Shown here: piece by piece, positions 16,435 to 25,700 of the stretch | Position numbering within the stretch: position 1 is the first letter of the stretch | Layout of the letters: each line of letters starts with the position of its first letter | DNA from: Promethearchaeota archaeon | GTDB taxonomy: Archaea; Asgardarchaeota; Lokiarchaeia; Sigynarchaeales; SOKP01 | Length of the DNA stretch: 31,436 bases | Reading direction: 5' to 3' | NCBI GenBank assembly: GCA_016839905.1 | Contig: JAEOTJ010000461.1 | Span: forward strand, 1-31,436 | The notes under the pieces: model-generated | Told to the model about the DNA's origin: nothing | Database searches by the model: none | The model's input: only the letters and a program-made list of their open reading frames with translations | Made by a program: the position numbers and the translations under genes

Positions 16435-17583
16435 TTAAATATTCCCCTTCAATATTTCTCCTGCTATTATTATTAGCATTATATCGTTTGTTCCTTCATA
16501 TATTGGAGGCACCTTAGCATCTCTAAATAAGCGCTCTATGGGTAAGTCTTTTATGTAACCATAACCTCCGTGGATCTGAATTGCTTCTTGGGTTATTTGC
16601 TCAGCTATTTTGGTTGCATAATACTTGCACATGGCAGATTCTTTTGAAAATATTATGCCCTTATCTTTTATGACTGATGCCCGATATATAAGGAATCTTG
16701 CATTGTCTATTTTTGTAGCCATTTCCGCTAATTTAAATGAAACTCCTTGAAAAGTAAAAATCGGTTTTTTAAATTGGATTATTTCCCTTGCGTAATCAAG
16801 AGAGCTTTCATATGCAGCTTGCGCAAGTCCTAAAGCTTGAGCAGCAATACCAATTCGTCCAACATCTAGAGCTTTCATTGCAATCTTGAACCCATCATCG
16901 AGTTCTCCTAATACATTTTCTTTTGGAATTCTAACATTTTTAAAATATAGACTTGTTGTGCTTGACCCTCTCAATCCCATTTTATCTTCTGTTTTTCCAA
17001 CTTCAAAACCATCCATTTCTTTTTCAACAATAAAAGCAGCAATCCCTTTTTTTCCTTTAGAAGTTTGATACCTCGCGCCCACTATAAAGAGAGACCCAAC
17101 ACCTCCATTTGTGACAAAAATCTTTGATCCATTCAAGATAAAATCATTTCCATCTTGAATTGCTAAGCATTCAATACCTCCCGCATCTGATCCCGCATTT
17201 GGTTCAGTCCAAGTAAATCCCATAATTTTTTTACCTGTAGAGACATCATATAAGTATCTTTCTTTTTGTTCCTCCGTACCCCATTTATTTATAGGAAACG
17301 CACCTACAGAATTATGAACGGTTATGTTTAATGCTGTAGAAGCACAAACACGTGCAATCTCTTCAATAGTTATAGCATAACTAATTGAATCAAGATTAGC
17401 GCCTTCATATTTCTCAGGCATTTGGATCCCCCAACAATTTATTTTAGAGAGTTCCTTAGCGGTTTCCCAACTAAACTTCATATTTCTGTCTATAATTGGA
17501 GCTACTGGAGCTAAAACTTCCTCGGAGAACTTCCTAACACTATGCCTAACAAGCTTTTGTTTTTCATTAAGTTCAAAATTCAA
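16435..17583 (-). CDS. acd: Acyl-CoA dehydrogenase
   Basis: This 382-aa protein has the full acyl-CoA dehydrogenase fold and the usual length. Visible are FTWTEPNAGSDAGG (flavin-binding), GSKIFVTNG, DKMGLRGSSTTSLYF, the helix QIHGGYGYIKDLPIERLFRDAK and the catalytic base in IYEGTND (Glu363). The base position matches short/medium-chain (butyryl-CoA type) enzymes and not isovaleryl- or long-chain forms. It oxidises a saturated acyl-CoA to the 2-enoyl-CoA and hands electrons to the ETF encoded directly downstream. The start is TTG at 17583 with AAGGT upstream; the reading MNFELNEKQKLVRHSV fits the family N-terminus. Substrate chain length cannot be fixed from sequence alone. Confidence 0.93.
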   Translation of the reverse strand: MNFELNEKQKLVRHSVRKFSEEVLAPVAPIIDRNMKFSWETAKELSKINCWGIQMPEKYEGANLDSISYAITIEEIARVCASTALNITVHNSVGAFPINKWGTEEQKERYLYDVSTGKKIMGFTWTEPNAGSDAGGIECLAIQDGNDFILNGSKIFVTNGGVGSLFIVGARYQTSKGKKGIAAFIVEKEMDGFEVGKTEDKMGLRGSSTTSLYFKNVRIPKENVLGELDDGFKIAMKALDVGRIGIAAQALGLAQAAYESSLDYAREIIQFKKPIFTFQGVSFKLAEMATKIDNARFLIYRASVIKDKGIIFSKESAMCKYYATKIAEQITQEAIQIHGGYGYIKDLPIERLFRDAKVPPIYEGTNDIMLIIIAGEILKGNI

Positions 17584-17733
17584 TTTTAAATACCTTCATT
17601 TATCAAAAATTCAATTCTTTATTTATAAATAAAGGAATTAATAGATAAAAATATTTTAAATAATAATGAATTTAATAAAACAAAATAGAGCTTAATCAAA
17701 AAATTAATGATATCTTAAAAAAGTGTGAGTTTA

Positions 17734-18123
17734 ATGGGAAAAATTCAATTAAAAGGTATACTTTGGGGTTTATTATTCTTATTAACTGCCATTATTTACC
17801 TTGTCATTCCAACTCATTTAGTATTTAAGTATTGGAGATTTCTTAATGAGATTGTTGATATTGAAGGAAAATATATCTATACTTATGCTTTACTGGCAAT
17901 TTTTGGATATATTATATCCAATTTCATTGTTGTCATTTATATTGCTTCAATGTTGAGAGCATTTGTTCAATGTAATAAAGAAGAAGATATACCTAGTTTT
18001 GGAATTCCTAAAGGAGTAAAAGGATTTGCTCTAGTTTCGTCTATTCTTTTAGTATCATTAATGATCATATGGTATATGTTATTTCAAGAAATTGCGATTT
18101 TCGCGTTAAAAGCTCCAGTATGA
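17734..18123 (+). CDS. Small membrane protein with three helices
   Basis: This 129-aa protein is not recognised. It has three hydrophobic segments (about 7-30, 48-70 and 94-117) and a short charged loop CNKEEDIPSFGIPKG between helices two and three. I start at ATG 17734, with GTGAG four to five bases upstream; an in-frame GTG at 17725 would add three residues. It stands alone on the plus strand between two minus-strand units and ends 3 bp before the convergent GTPase-like gene. Confidence 0.6.
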   Translation: MGKIQLKGILWGLLFLLTAIIYLVIPTHLVFKYWRFLNEIVDIEGKYIYTYALLAIFGYIISNFIVVIYIASMLRAFVQCNKEEDIPSFGIPKGVKGFALVSSILLVSLMIIWYMLFQEIAIFALKAPV

Positions 18124-18126
18124 TTA

Positions 18127-18741
18127 TTAAATATTAACTTCTTTTTTTACTAACTTCTTCTTTTCGGGATTATTATGCCTCTCAATGCATTCATGAATGA
18201 TTTCATAAAAAGTATCATTAAATATTTTAAAAAACTTAAAATTTACCATGGGATTGCCAGACTCTAACTGTTCTATTTCCTTTAAATTATAATTAAGTGA
18301 GCAAATTTTAAGATTGTATTTATTTTCAATTTCAAAGAAGATTTCACCATTAGAAATGGCAACTTCTTGTTGCATCATAGGTAGGTCTTCGAGATTATTA
18401 AAAATATTCTGCATTATAAATACAATAAGAGCTTGTGGATGTCTTTCAGAGATTTTTTTTATTGCTTCCTTAATTTGGAAAAAAACTCCTGTTATTAAAG
18501 GATTTATAAGGAACAACACAGCATCGCAATAAGTCCTTTCCGAGGCTAATAATGCGGGATCACTGAAAGTTCCACTAATGAAATAGATGATGTATTTATA
18601 GTCCTTTCCTTTATAGGAATAATTATTTGTATAAAATTTTGTGACTCCATCTTGTTCCCGGAAGTTTATATTAAGAGTGTCGAAGAAAAGGTGCTTGCCT
18701 GATGATACGGATCCTAAAGCAAAAATACTTAGTATATCCAC
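18127..18741 (-). CDS. Degenerate Ras-like small GTPase-related protein
   Basis: This 204-aa protein begins with a beta strand and a P-loop-like LGSVSSGKHLFFDTL (GxxxxGK, but His replaces the Ser/Thr that binds Mg). It continues with strand YKYIIYFISG, a switch II-like helix SDPALLASERTY and strand CDAVLFLINPL, the order of a Ras-like GTPase. At the expected NKxD position there is IVFIMQNIFNN, lacking the guanine-specific Asp. It may therefore be a pseudo-GTPase or bind nucleotide differently. Asgard archaea encode many small GTPases, so context fits, but the fold is inferred from pattern. The start is GTG. It heads no clear operon; the next gene upstream is 35 bp away on the same strand. Confidence 0.55.
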   Translation of the reverse strand: MDILSIFALGSVSSGKHLFFDTLNINFREQDGVTKFYTNNYSYKGKDYKYIIYFISGTFSDPALLASERTYCDAVLFLINPLITGVFFQIKEAIKKISERHPQALIVFIMQNIFNNLEDLPMMQQEVAISNGEIFFEIENKYNLKICSLNYNLKEIEQLESGNPMVNFKFFKIFNDTFYEIIHECIERHNNPEKKKLVKKEVNI

Positions 18742-18776
18742 AAGTATTCTTTAAAATAAGATATATATAAATTTAC

Positions 18777-19985
18777 TTAAAATAAAATGCTCTTAATTAA
18801 TTTCAATAATAACTTTGGTTTTTTTTTAATTAGTTTTATTAGAAATTTTAGAACCGTATAATTCATTAGCATTTTTTTTGCTAATGAAAATGGGAAATCC
18901 ATATCACCATAGAAAGAGATAATGTTTTCTATTTGCTTAGTTTTTACAATCTGAAAAAACCTATCAAAATCTACCTTACTAAAGTATTCTAAAATTGTTC
19001 TTATTATATAATGAACTTTTAATTGTTTCCCGATAGTCATTTTGACTGGTTTTTCATAATATTTTTTAAGATTCTTTTTAGAGAAATTATTCCTTTTAAA
19101 ACATTCATTAATGCAATATGCGGCATATTTTACTGCTTTTAAAAGCATTATAATTCCTCCTCCAGTTGTAGCCTTAACTTGACAAGCAGAATCGCCTACC
19201 AATAAAATATTATCAAAAGCAATCCGATTCATTTTACCACATGGAATTAATCCCCCCTGTTTATCTATTATATTTTTCTTGTTAATATTAATTGATTTTA
19301 AAAAGGAGTTGAATTTTTTATTTAAGTTTTTTGAAGTCGCTAGGCCAATACGATAAATATCATTTCCTTCTGGGACAATCCAACCGAATAGTTCTTTCCA
19401 TTTTGGATTGAAATGCATTATTGCCTCGTTCTTATTAAATCTATCGTTTTTTACGCGAATTTGTGAAGCATAAATATTCTTATTTATTACACCTAATAAT
19501 TTCCCAACAGTACTTAATGGTCCATCACATCCAATAACCATCTTAGTTTTTATTTTTCTTTTAGTGGTCTCAATAAAAACTATTTTTTTTTTGCCTTCTA
19601 TTAAATATTCAAAAGATTTAAATTTTTCTCCAAGGAAATAACTAATATTCTTATTATTTTTTATTTTTTCATAAAACAATTGATCTAAAGCAATTCTATC
19701 AATGATATAAGGTTTTTCATCTCCAGATAACCGAATATATTTTCCTGATGGTGCTATTATTTTTGCAATCTTAACTCGGTTTAATATAATATGATTTGGA
19801 ACATCTATTAATTGAGTTAGCTTCTGAGAAACAATTCCCGCACATTGCAAGGGGCGTCCTATTTCATCATGTTCTTCAATGACAGCTATATTTATTTTAG
19901 TTTTCGATAAAAGATAAGCCAAGTAGTTTGCACTGATACTTGCACCAATGATGGTTAGATCGAATTTCTGAATATTCTGATCCAT
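18777..19985 (-). CDS. Geranylgeranyl reductase-family FAD oxidoreductase
   Basis: This 402-aa flavoprotein shows the p-hydroxybenzoate hydroxylase-like FAD fold used by digeranylgeranylglycerophospholipid reductases. It has an N-terminal dinucleotide loop IIGASISAN (12-20), CAGIVS (48-53), YIIDRIALDQLFYEK (93-107), GCDGPLSTVGKLLG (152-165) and the second FAD motif LLVGDSACQVKATTGGGI (261-278). Archaeal members saturate the isoprenoid chains of membrane lipids. The paralogue family is large, and other substrates (menaquinone or carotenoid-like chains) are possible. The basic, hydrophobic C-terminus (about 380-402) could contact the membrane. It lies among minus-strand genes with short gaps but no obvious functional partner. 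Confidence 0.8.
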   Translation of the reverse strand: MDQNIQKFDLTIIGASISANYLAYLLSKTKINIAVIEEHDEIGRPLQCAGIVSQKLTQLIDVPNHIILNRVKIAKIIAPSGKYIRLSGDEKPYIIDRIALDQLFYEKIKNNKNISYFLGEKFKSFEYLIEGKKKIVFIETTKRKIKTKMVIGCDGPLSTVGKLLGVINKNIYASQIRVKNDRFNKNEAIMHFNPKWKELFGWIVPEGNDIYRIGLATSKNLNKKFNSFLKSININKKNIIDKQGGLIPCGKMNRIAFDNILLVGDSACQVKATTGGGIIMLLKAVKYAAYCINECFKRNNFSKKNLKKYYEKPVKMTIGKQLKVHYIIRTILEYFSKVDFDRFFQIVKTKQIENIISFYGDMDFPFSLAKKMLMNYTVLKFLIKLIKKKPKLLLKLIKSILF

Positions 19986-20024
19986 TAAAAGAAATAAGTA
20001 TAATAGAAATTAGAATTTTGTGAA

Positions 20025-21020
20025 TTAATTTTTTCTATAACCTAATGAAATCATCATCCCGTATACTAATGCTAATATTACTTTATGCATTATTGAGTGG
20101 TTTCTACCGATAAAATCAATTCTAGACAAATAAAATGGAAGAATTCTTTCAAAGACATGTTTAGTTTCAGGTTTTTCTTCATATGCTTTTATAACACGAT
20201 TTCTGAATTCTCTCATAAAGTTTTCATGATCATCCATTATAGTATTAATATTTTCTCTTCCTTGTACAACTCCAAAATGACAATATCCTACATTATTAGG
20301 CTTCAATAATTTTAATCTATTAAAAGTTTCCATATAAGTTTCATAATTAAAATAGATAGGCATCGAAGTTGGTGTTGTTATTAATTTAGAAGAGTGATAT
20401 AAAGTTCCGGCAGCTTCCCCATAAAATATAAAGTCGATTTCCCCATTTTTAATAAATAATGGACATTGATGATCTGGAGTATGCCCTGGAGTATCCAGAA
20501 TAACGAGTTTTATTTCATTGCCTTTTTTCTTAAATGTATCAATGACTTTAAAAGAACTCAGATCGTTATTGAAATCCGATATAGGTTTGATTATCTTGAA
20601 AGCTTTATTTTCGATTGGCTTCATTTGACCTACAAAGTCTCCAAAAGTGCGTTTAGCTCTATTAAAATGTACCTCATAGTTATTTAAAAGGATTTGAGTT
20701 TTTGCATTCGTGAGTATCTTTACATCTGGATTATGATCCTTTATAATATCATATAACTTCCATATCCCTCCATTATGATCAAAGTGATGATGGGAAGTAA
20801 TAAGATATTTAATGGAAGATAAAGGAATTTCATTTCTTTTAGCATATCTTAATAAGCGTCTAATTTCAAAAGATGTACCACAATCAAAAATCAATGAGCA
20901 ATCATCAAATTCTGCGATAAATGATGATAAAACTTTTGGGGTTCCAAATTCTTTTAAATCAACATGATTTATATAATCGTTGAATTTTCCAGATAAAACA
21001 GTAATCTTCTCTTGAACCAT
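20025..21020 (-). CDS. Metallo-beta-lactamase fold hydrolase
   Basis: This 331-aa protein has the MBL metal-site motif HHHFDH (His77, His79, Asp81, His82), a second metal histidine in DTPGHTPDH (His180) and a late histidine in GYCHFG. The usual bridging GD is FYGEAAG here, Glu in place of Asp, which is unusual for this site. The C-terminal ~90 residues are helical with a hydrophobic end. The substrate is unknown; glyoxalase II-like, lactonase-like and alkyl-sulfatase-like roles share these motifs. AAGGAT precedes the ATG by about eight bases. It is 21 bp downstream of the coiled-coil gene and 39 bp upstream of the reductase-family gene, so it is probably part of the same transcript. Confidence 0.8.
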   Translation of the reverse strand: MVQEKITVLSGKFNDYINHVDLKEFGTPKVLSSFIAEFDDCSLIFDCGTSFEIRRLLRYAKRNEIPLSSIKYLITSHHHFDHNGGIWKLYDIIKDHNPDVKILTNAKTQILLNNYEVHFNRAKRTFGDFVGQMKPIENKAFKIIKPISDFNNDLSSFKVIDTFKKKGNEIKLVILDTPGHTPDHQCPLFIKNGEIDFIFYGEAAGTLYHSSKLITTPTSMPIYFNYETYMETFNRLKLLKPNNVGYCHFGVVQGRENINTIMDDHENFMREFRNRVIKAYEEKPETKHVFERILPFYLSRIDFIGRNHSIMHKVILALVYGMMISLGYRKN

Positions 21021-21041
21021 AAAAAAAATCCTTCTATTTTA

Positions 21042-21356
21042 TTATTTTAATTTAGATTTTATTGTTTGCGAGATTAAAGAAAATATTTCATCTAACTTCT
21101 TATTAACCTCTCCTTTTATCCTATTTAGGCGTAATGTATTGTTTTCTTTTAATTTTTCTAAACTTTCTTTTAATATATTTTCGATAAATTTATCAATCGT
21201 TACTTTAACAGAACCAAGATACAATTTTTGTAAATTATTCGTAATTCTCTGCTTGATACTTTCAAATTGAGTAGATAATTCATTCATTTGGCTGTTTAAT
21301 AATTGAGAAATCAATTTATTGATTTCTTCTACATTATTTTCCAAATCTTCTGTCAT
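21042..21356 (-). CDS. Small coiled-coil protein
   Basis: This 104-aa protein is almost wholly helical and charged, with hydrophobic residues spaced as in heptads (INKLISQLLNSQMNEL, ILKESLEKLKENN). It has no Cys, no signal and no membrane helix. I recognise no family. Its size and layout resemble subunits of V/A-type ATPase stalks or scaffold proteins, but nothing in the neighbourhood supports a particular partner. It lies between the 413-aa gene (32 bp gap) and the MBL gene (21 bp gap), suggesting co-transcription. Confidence 0.65.
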   Translation of the reverse strand: MTEDLENNVEEINKLISQLLNSQMNELSTQFESIKQRITNNLQKLYLGSVKVTIDKFIENILKESLEKLKENNTLRLNRIKGEVNKKLDEIFSLISQTIKSKLK

Positions 21357-21388
21357 GATTATCTGCTCTAAACTAAAATCTTATAACT

Positions 21389-22630
21389 TTAAAACTCTAT
21401 TTTTTCGGGGAATGAAACTTCTAATAAATCATATGCTTTCCTTGCAACCTCATATGAAATTGTATGTGTTAAAAATTTTCTTCTAATTTTAGGGAGTAAG
21501 TGCTCAGGAAAAATGATTAAAGGTTTGATATCCGCTAAAAGTACTATCCATTTACGATCTTTTTTACCCTCAATAGTCGTTATTATATCTAAACTTGTTA
21601 ATTCGTCTAAGATCATGTCTACATCAGCCCAAGGAGATAAAACTTTTGGTAGTTTATCTTTGGGATAATAATTACTTCTCATGAGAACAATAAAATCATA
21701 AAGATCAGGATTTAATATAATTTCTGCGAGTTTCTTAGTTTCTTCTTCAGGTTGTTTATTAGGATTGTATTTTGAAAAAAATGCAATAACTTTTTTCATA
21801 TATTTATCAAAAAGCTTCCCTTCTTTTTCTTTTAAGTGATTAATTATATTTTTATTGGGAACTCGGGCTAATTTAACATCTTTACTTAAAAATAAATATT
21901 CTCCCTGAATTTTATTTTTTCCTGTTTTTTTATCCTTTTTTCCTTGAATCCAATCTCTTCTAATTATATTTAATTCTAAAAATGGTTCAAGTAATAAATC
22001 TATATTAGGATTTTCGGATTTTCTTTCAATAAATTCCCTTAATTCTCGCTTTGAGACGGGAGACTCTCTTAATACTTCTAAAATTAAATATCTTTCTTTA
22101 CTTCTGAATATTAATCCTATTTTTTGTAGTTTGTCTAATTCTGATAAACGATCTATCTGAAAGTTAGTATATTTCAATTCATTAATTAATTTCCTATTGG
22201 TTTTATCAATTAAATTAAGATTTCTTGAACTATTTGCCCTAATAAGCTCGATCAATGTTTTTTCTATTTTTTTTGCCATATCTTCAATTAATTTTCTGAA
22301 AACTTCTATTTCATCATTTAAATCAAAAATCGCAATCGTTAAAAATTGAATAAAATCACTTTCTTGCTGAAAGTATGAGATTACTTTATAGGTAGTCTCT
22401 TTTAACCTTCCAGTATAAAAGTTTTTATACTTCCTCTTATCTTCATAGAACCCCGTCGTATGTTGATAAAAAATCGAGAAAATATCTTTTTTGGTTATTA
22501 ATTTTGTATATTCTTTACGATTATCTGGTTTATTGTCAAAAATAAATTGAATTGGTTTAAATTCTGGATTAATTTCTCCCCTTTCATTTTGATTTATGAG
22601 ATATTGAAAAGACAAAATTCCATGCAACAT
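21389..22630 (-). CDS. Unknown protein with probable winged-helix middle domain
   Basis: This 413-aa protein is not assigned to a named family. Residues 1-130 (MLHGILSFQYL..., then FLTIAIFDLNDEIEVF and a long helix) have the strand/helix order of longin- or roadblock-like domains, which are common in Asgard archaea; this is inference. A helical linker follows. At about 175-255 a winged-helix-like unit reads RYLILEVLRESPVSKRELRE...LLEPFLELNIIRRDW with a lysine/glycine-rich hairpin GKKDKKTGKNK as a wing. A second helical unit (about 325-400) resembles another winged helix (DMILDELTSLDIITTIEG). It could be a sensor-regulator. It is transcribed divergently from the giant surface protein and leads the minus-strand run ending at 18127. 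Confidence 0.65.
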   Translation of the reverse strand: MLHGILSFQYLINQNERGEINPEFKPIQFIFDNKPDNRKEYTKLITKKDIFSIFYQHTTGFYEDKRKYKNFYTGRLKETTYKVISYFQQESDFIQFLTIAIFDLNDEIEVFRKLIEDMAKKIEKTLIELIRANSSRNLNLIDKTNRKLINELKYTNFQIDRLSELDKLQKIGLIFRSKERYLILEVLRESPVSKRELREFIERKSENPNIDLLLEPFLELNIIRRDWIQGKKDKKTGKNKIQGEYLFLSKDVKLARVPNKNIINHLKEKEGKLFDKYMKKVIAFFSKYNPNKQPEEETKKLAEIILNPDLYDFIVLMRSNYYPKDKLPKVLSPWADVDMILDELTSLDIITTIEGKKDRKWIVLLADIKPLIIFPEHLLPKIRRKFLTHTISYEVARKAYDLLEVSFPEKIEF

Positions 22631-22759
22631 TTAAAAAATCACTTCTTTTATAAATATAAATTTTTATTGGCATATTGTTTTAAGTTATTTAAAGAAAATT
22701 TTAAGATATAATTTTATGTAATTTATGTTCAATTTCCTTATAAGGTGAAAAATAAAAAA

Positions 22760-25700
22760 ATGATGGAAAATAAAAAGAGAGTTAAAAAAATTAAATATAT
22801 GGCCGTAATTTTCGTAATCTTTATCTCTACATTTTTAATGGGACTTATGGATAAAGGTTCATATCAAAATATCGAAAATTCAAGAAATTTGGATGATAAT
22901 CTATTTGATGATAAAGATCATTTATTAAAAACTCAAGCAACTTATTCAGAGGAATGGCTAGATAATCCTACCTTTGATCCACCAGTGGATCCATGGTATA
23001 ATGAAACTAGCGGAGATACTTCAGATATTAACGCTTCTGCTAGCGGAGGACAAATAAATTATGAAATCTTAGGAGACCAAGGTGTTTTTGAATCATCTAT
23101 ATTAGAAGCATATCCGAATGCTTCCCAAGAATGGAGAGTATTTAATAATCCTCTTATTCCACAGTTCCCAATGAGCGATCCCGATGATAAGCCCGCTCCT
23201 GATTTTGGTGTCGATGAAAATGGTTGGTGGACATCTCATGAGTTTGATCAAAATGAAAAGTGTGATACTTTAAATTTAGTTAGCGTTCAATGGAAACGAA
23301 ATTACACTTTAAACGCAGATTTATCAGATTATTCAATCACTTCTGTAAATGTAAATGCAACTATTAATGCAACAGTTACAGCCACACCCGATGGGGCTGG
23401 AGGTGTTGAATGTCCTGGAGATCCGATTGATCAAAATGAAGATGGATATGTTTATGATTATGTTAGATTTTACATCATGGTGGAAAATATTGAAGGAACT
23501 CATCAATATGAAATGGCATATAATAAAACAAAATATTTAGGTTTGGATGCAAATGCAGATGGAAATAATTTGGATCATATGAGCAATGTTTATTTAACAA
23601 GTTATGATGAGCAAATTTTAATATCATACATGACAGCTATTTTTCAAAATACAGCATTTAGCGAATTTACAATTACCTTAGGAATAGATATCTATTGTGA
23701 AGATAATGTGAATGTTGAGAATGACATATTTAATGAATTAAGATTCAATAATTTTACTTTTAATTTTACATATGAGAAAACAATGAACCGCTATGATACT
23801 ATTTCTTGGAATCAAGTTGGAAATCAACTTAATGGTACAGTATATCAAATTGATGAGGCAAGACTTAATTTCAATTATAAAAGCAATGAAACTTGGCCTA
23901 TTGATCTCTCCCCTAACTCTGAAATAAGAGTTCTTATAAATAATAATAGACATACTGAAGTAATAAAATTAAGCGATGTTAATTCAACATGGAAGGAAGC
24001 AAAATCAGGTGGATTCGATATAACCCCGCTTGTGGCAACAGATGTTAATATAACGTTGAAACTTCAATTAGTCATAATGGATTTCTTTCAATTCAACACC
24101 ACTTATACGATTTCAATCGATAATGCTTCTTTGATGATATATTATTCACATAAATCAGGAAGTGAGATTGCTACGCGATATGAATTATATTTAAATGAAG
24201 CGGATGAAACATTATCTAAAGCGATTGGTGTAAAATTAGGTGAACTTATAAATATAAGTTTAGTTTATGAGGATACATTTGATGCATTTATCTCTGGAGC
24301 GACTGTTACACTTACTTATGGAGCTGAGATAGATGCACTTACAGAGCACCCCCTATTTAATTTATATAATATAACCATTAATTCTACTTCTTTAAATATT
24401 GGTGAGAACTTTTTAATATTATCAGCAAGTAAAACAAGTTATGTGTCTCAAGAATTTTCATTTAAAATAGAAGTTTTTGCTAGAGATTCAGAATCTTCTC
24501 TATTTTTAAATGGATTTAATAAGACAATTGAAAAAAATATTGATATTATATATGGTAAAAATGTGAATATTACGATTACTTATAGAGACATTGAGGATCT
24601 TCCGAGTGAACATATTACTGAGGCTACGGTAGAATTAACGGGTGCTGGACCATTAAAGAATTTAACTGAAGGTACAACTTATGAACATTATAATATCACC
24701 ATTAATTCAACTTTATTAGGAATAGGTTTTACTTATCTGACTATTAATGCTCAAAAAGAGAATTATACTACTCAGAATATTGTATTTAAAATTGATGTCC
24801 TTGAACGAGATACTTATATAGATAATGTTTTTATAAATAATACTGAGACTTTAAATTATGAACTGCAATGGAATGAGCTTTTTAATATAACAGTATCATA
24901 TAACGACACGTTAACTGATAAATACATCGATGTCGCAACAGTTCAAATAGAAGGAACTAATTTTCCATTGACAAATTTTACAGAGAATGTTGGAAAGAAA
25001 ATATATCAAATTACACTAAATTCCTCAGATTTAGAAGTAGGTATAAAATATTTAACAATTTCCGCTCAAAAGCAAAATTATTCCCTTTCTACACAATTAA
25101 TAGTGATAACTGTTAATGAAAAAGAGAGTTCTCTTGATATTTACTTGAATCAAACTTTAAGAACACTAATAGACTTTTATTGGAATGAAAATTTAAACTT
25201 AACCGCAATATATATAGATACTGAAACTGGTGCTTTTCTTGAAGATGCGGTACTTTCTCTGAAAGCAGGCTCCATAGATCTTTATAATTTTTCAAAACAT
25301 GCGACATTAGATCAATACAATCTTACATTAAATACTACTGAAATTGGTGTTGGACTTAATTCTTTAACAATATATGCTAAAAAAGATAATTACACAGTTT
25401 CTTTAGGAAATATAATGATAATAGTCCAAGAAAGAGAAACTGATTTAGATATCTTTTTAAATCAAACATTAACTGATTCAATTGAATTTTCGTATAATGA
25501 ACTTTTAAACATAACAACAATATATAAAGATAAGAATTTAGGAACTTTCATTGACGGAGCTGATGTTGAACTAAGAGAAGGTTCAACTCTTCTTTATAAT
25601 TTCACTAAAAATCCGACTTTTAACCAATATAACCTCACAGTAAACACTTCTGCTTTTGGAATAGGGGTCTATTATTTTACAATATATGCTAAACAAGATA

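Noticed and set aside
22631..22759. Regulatory site between the 413-aa gene and the giant surface gene
   Set aside because: It is AT-rich with several TATA-like strings, but no palindrome or single convincing element could be chosen.
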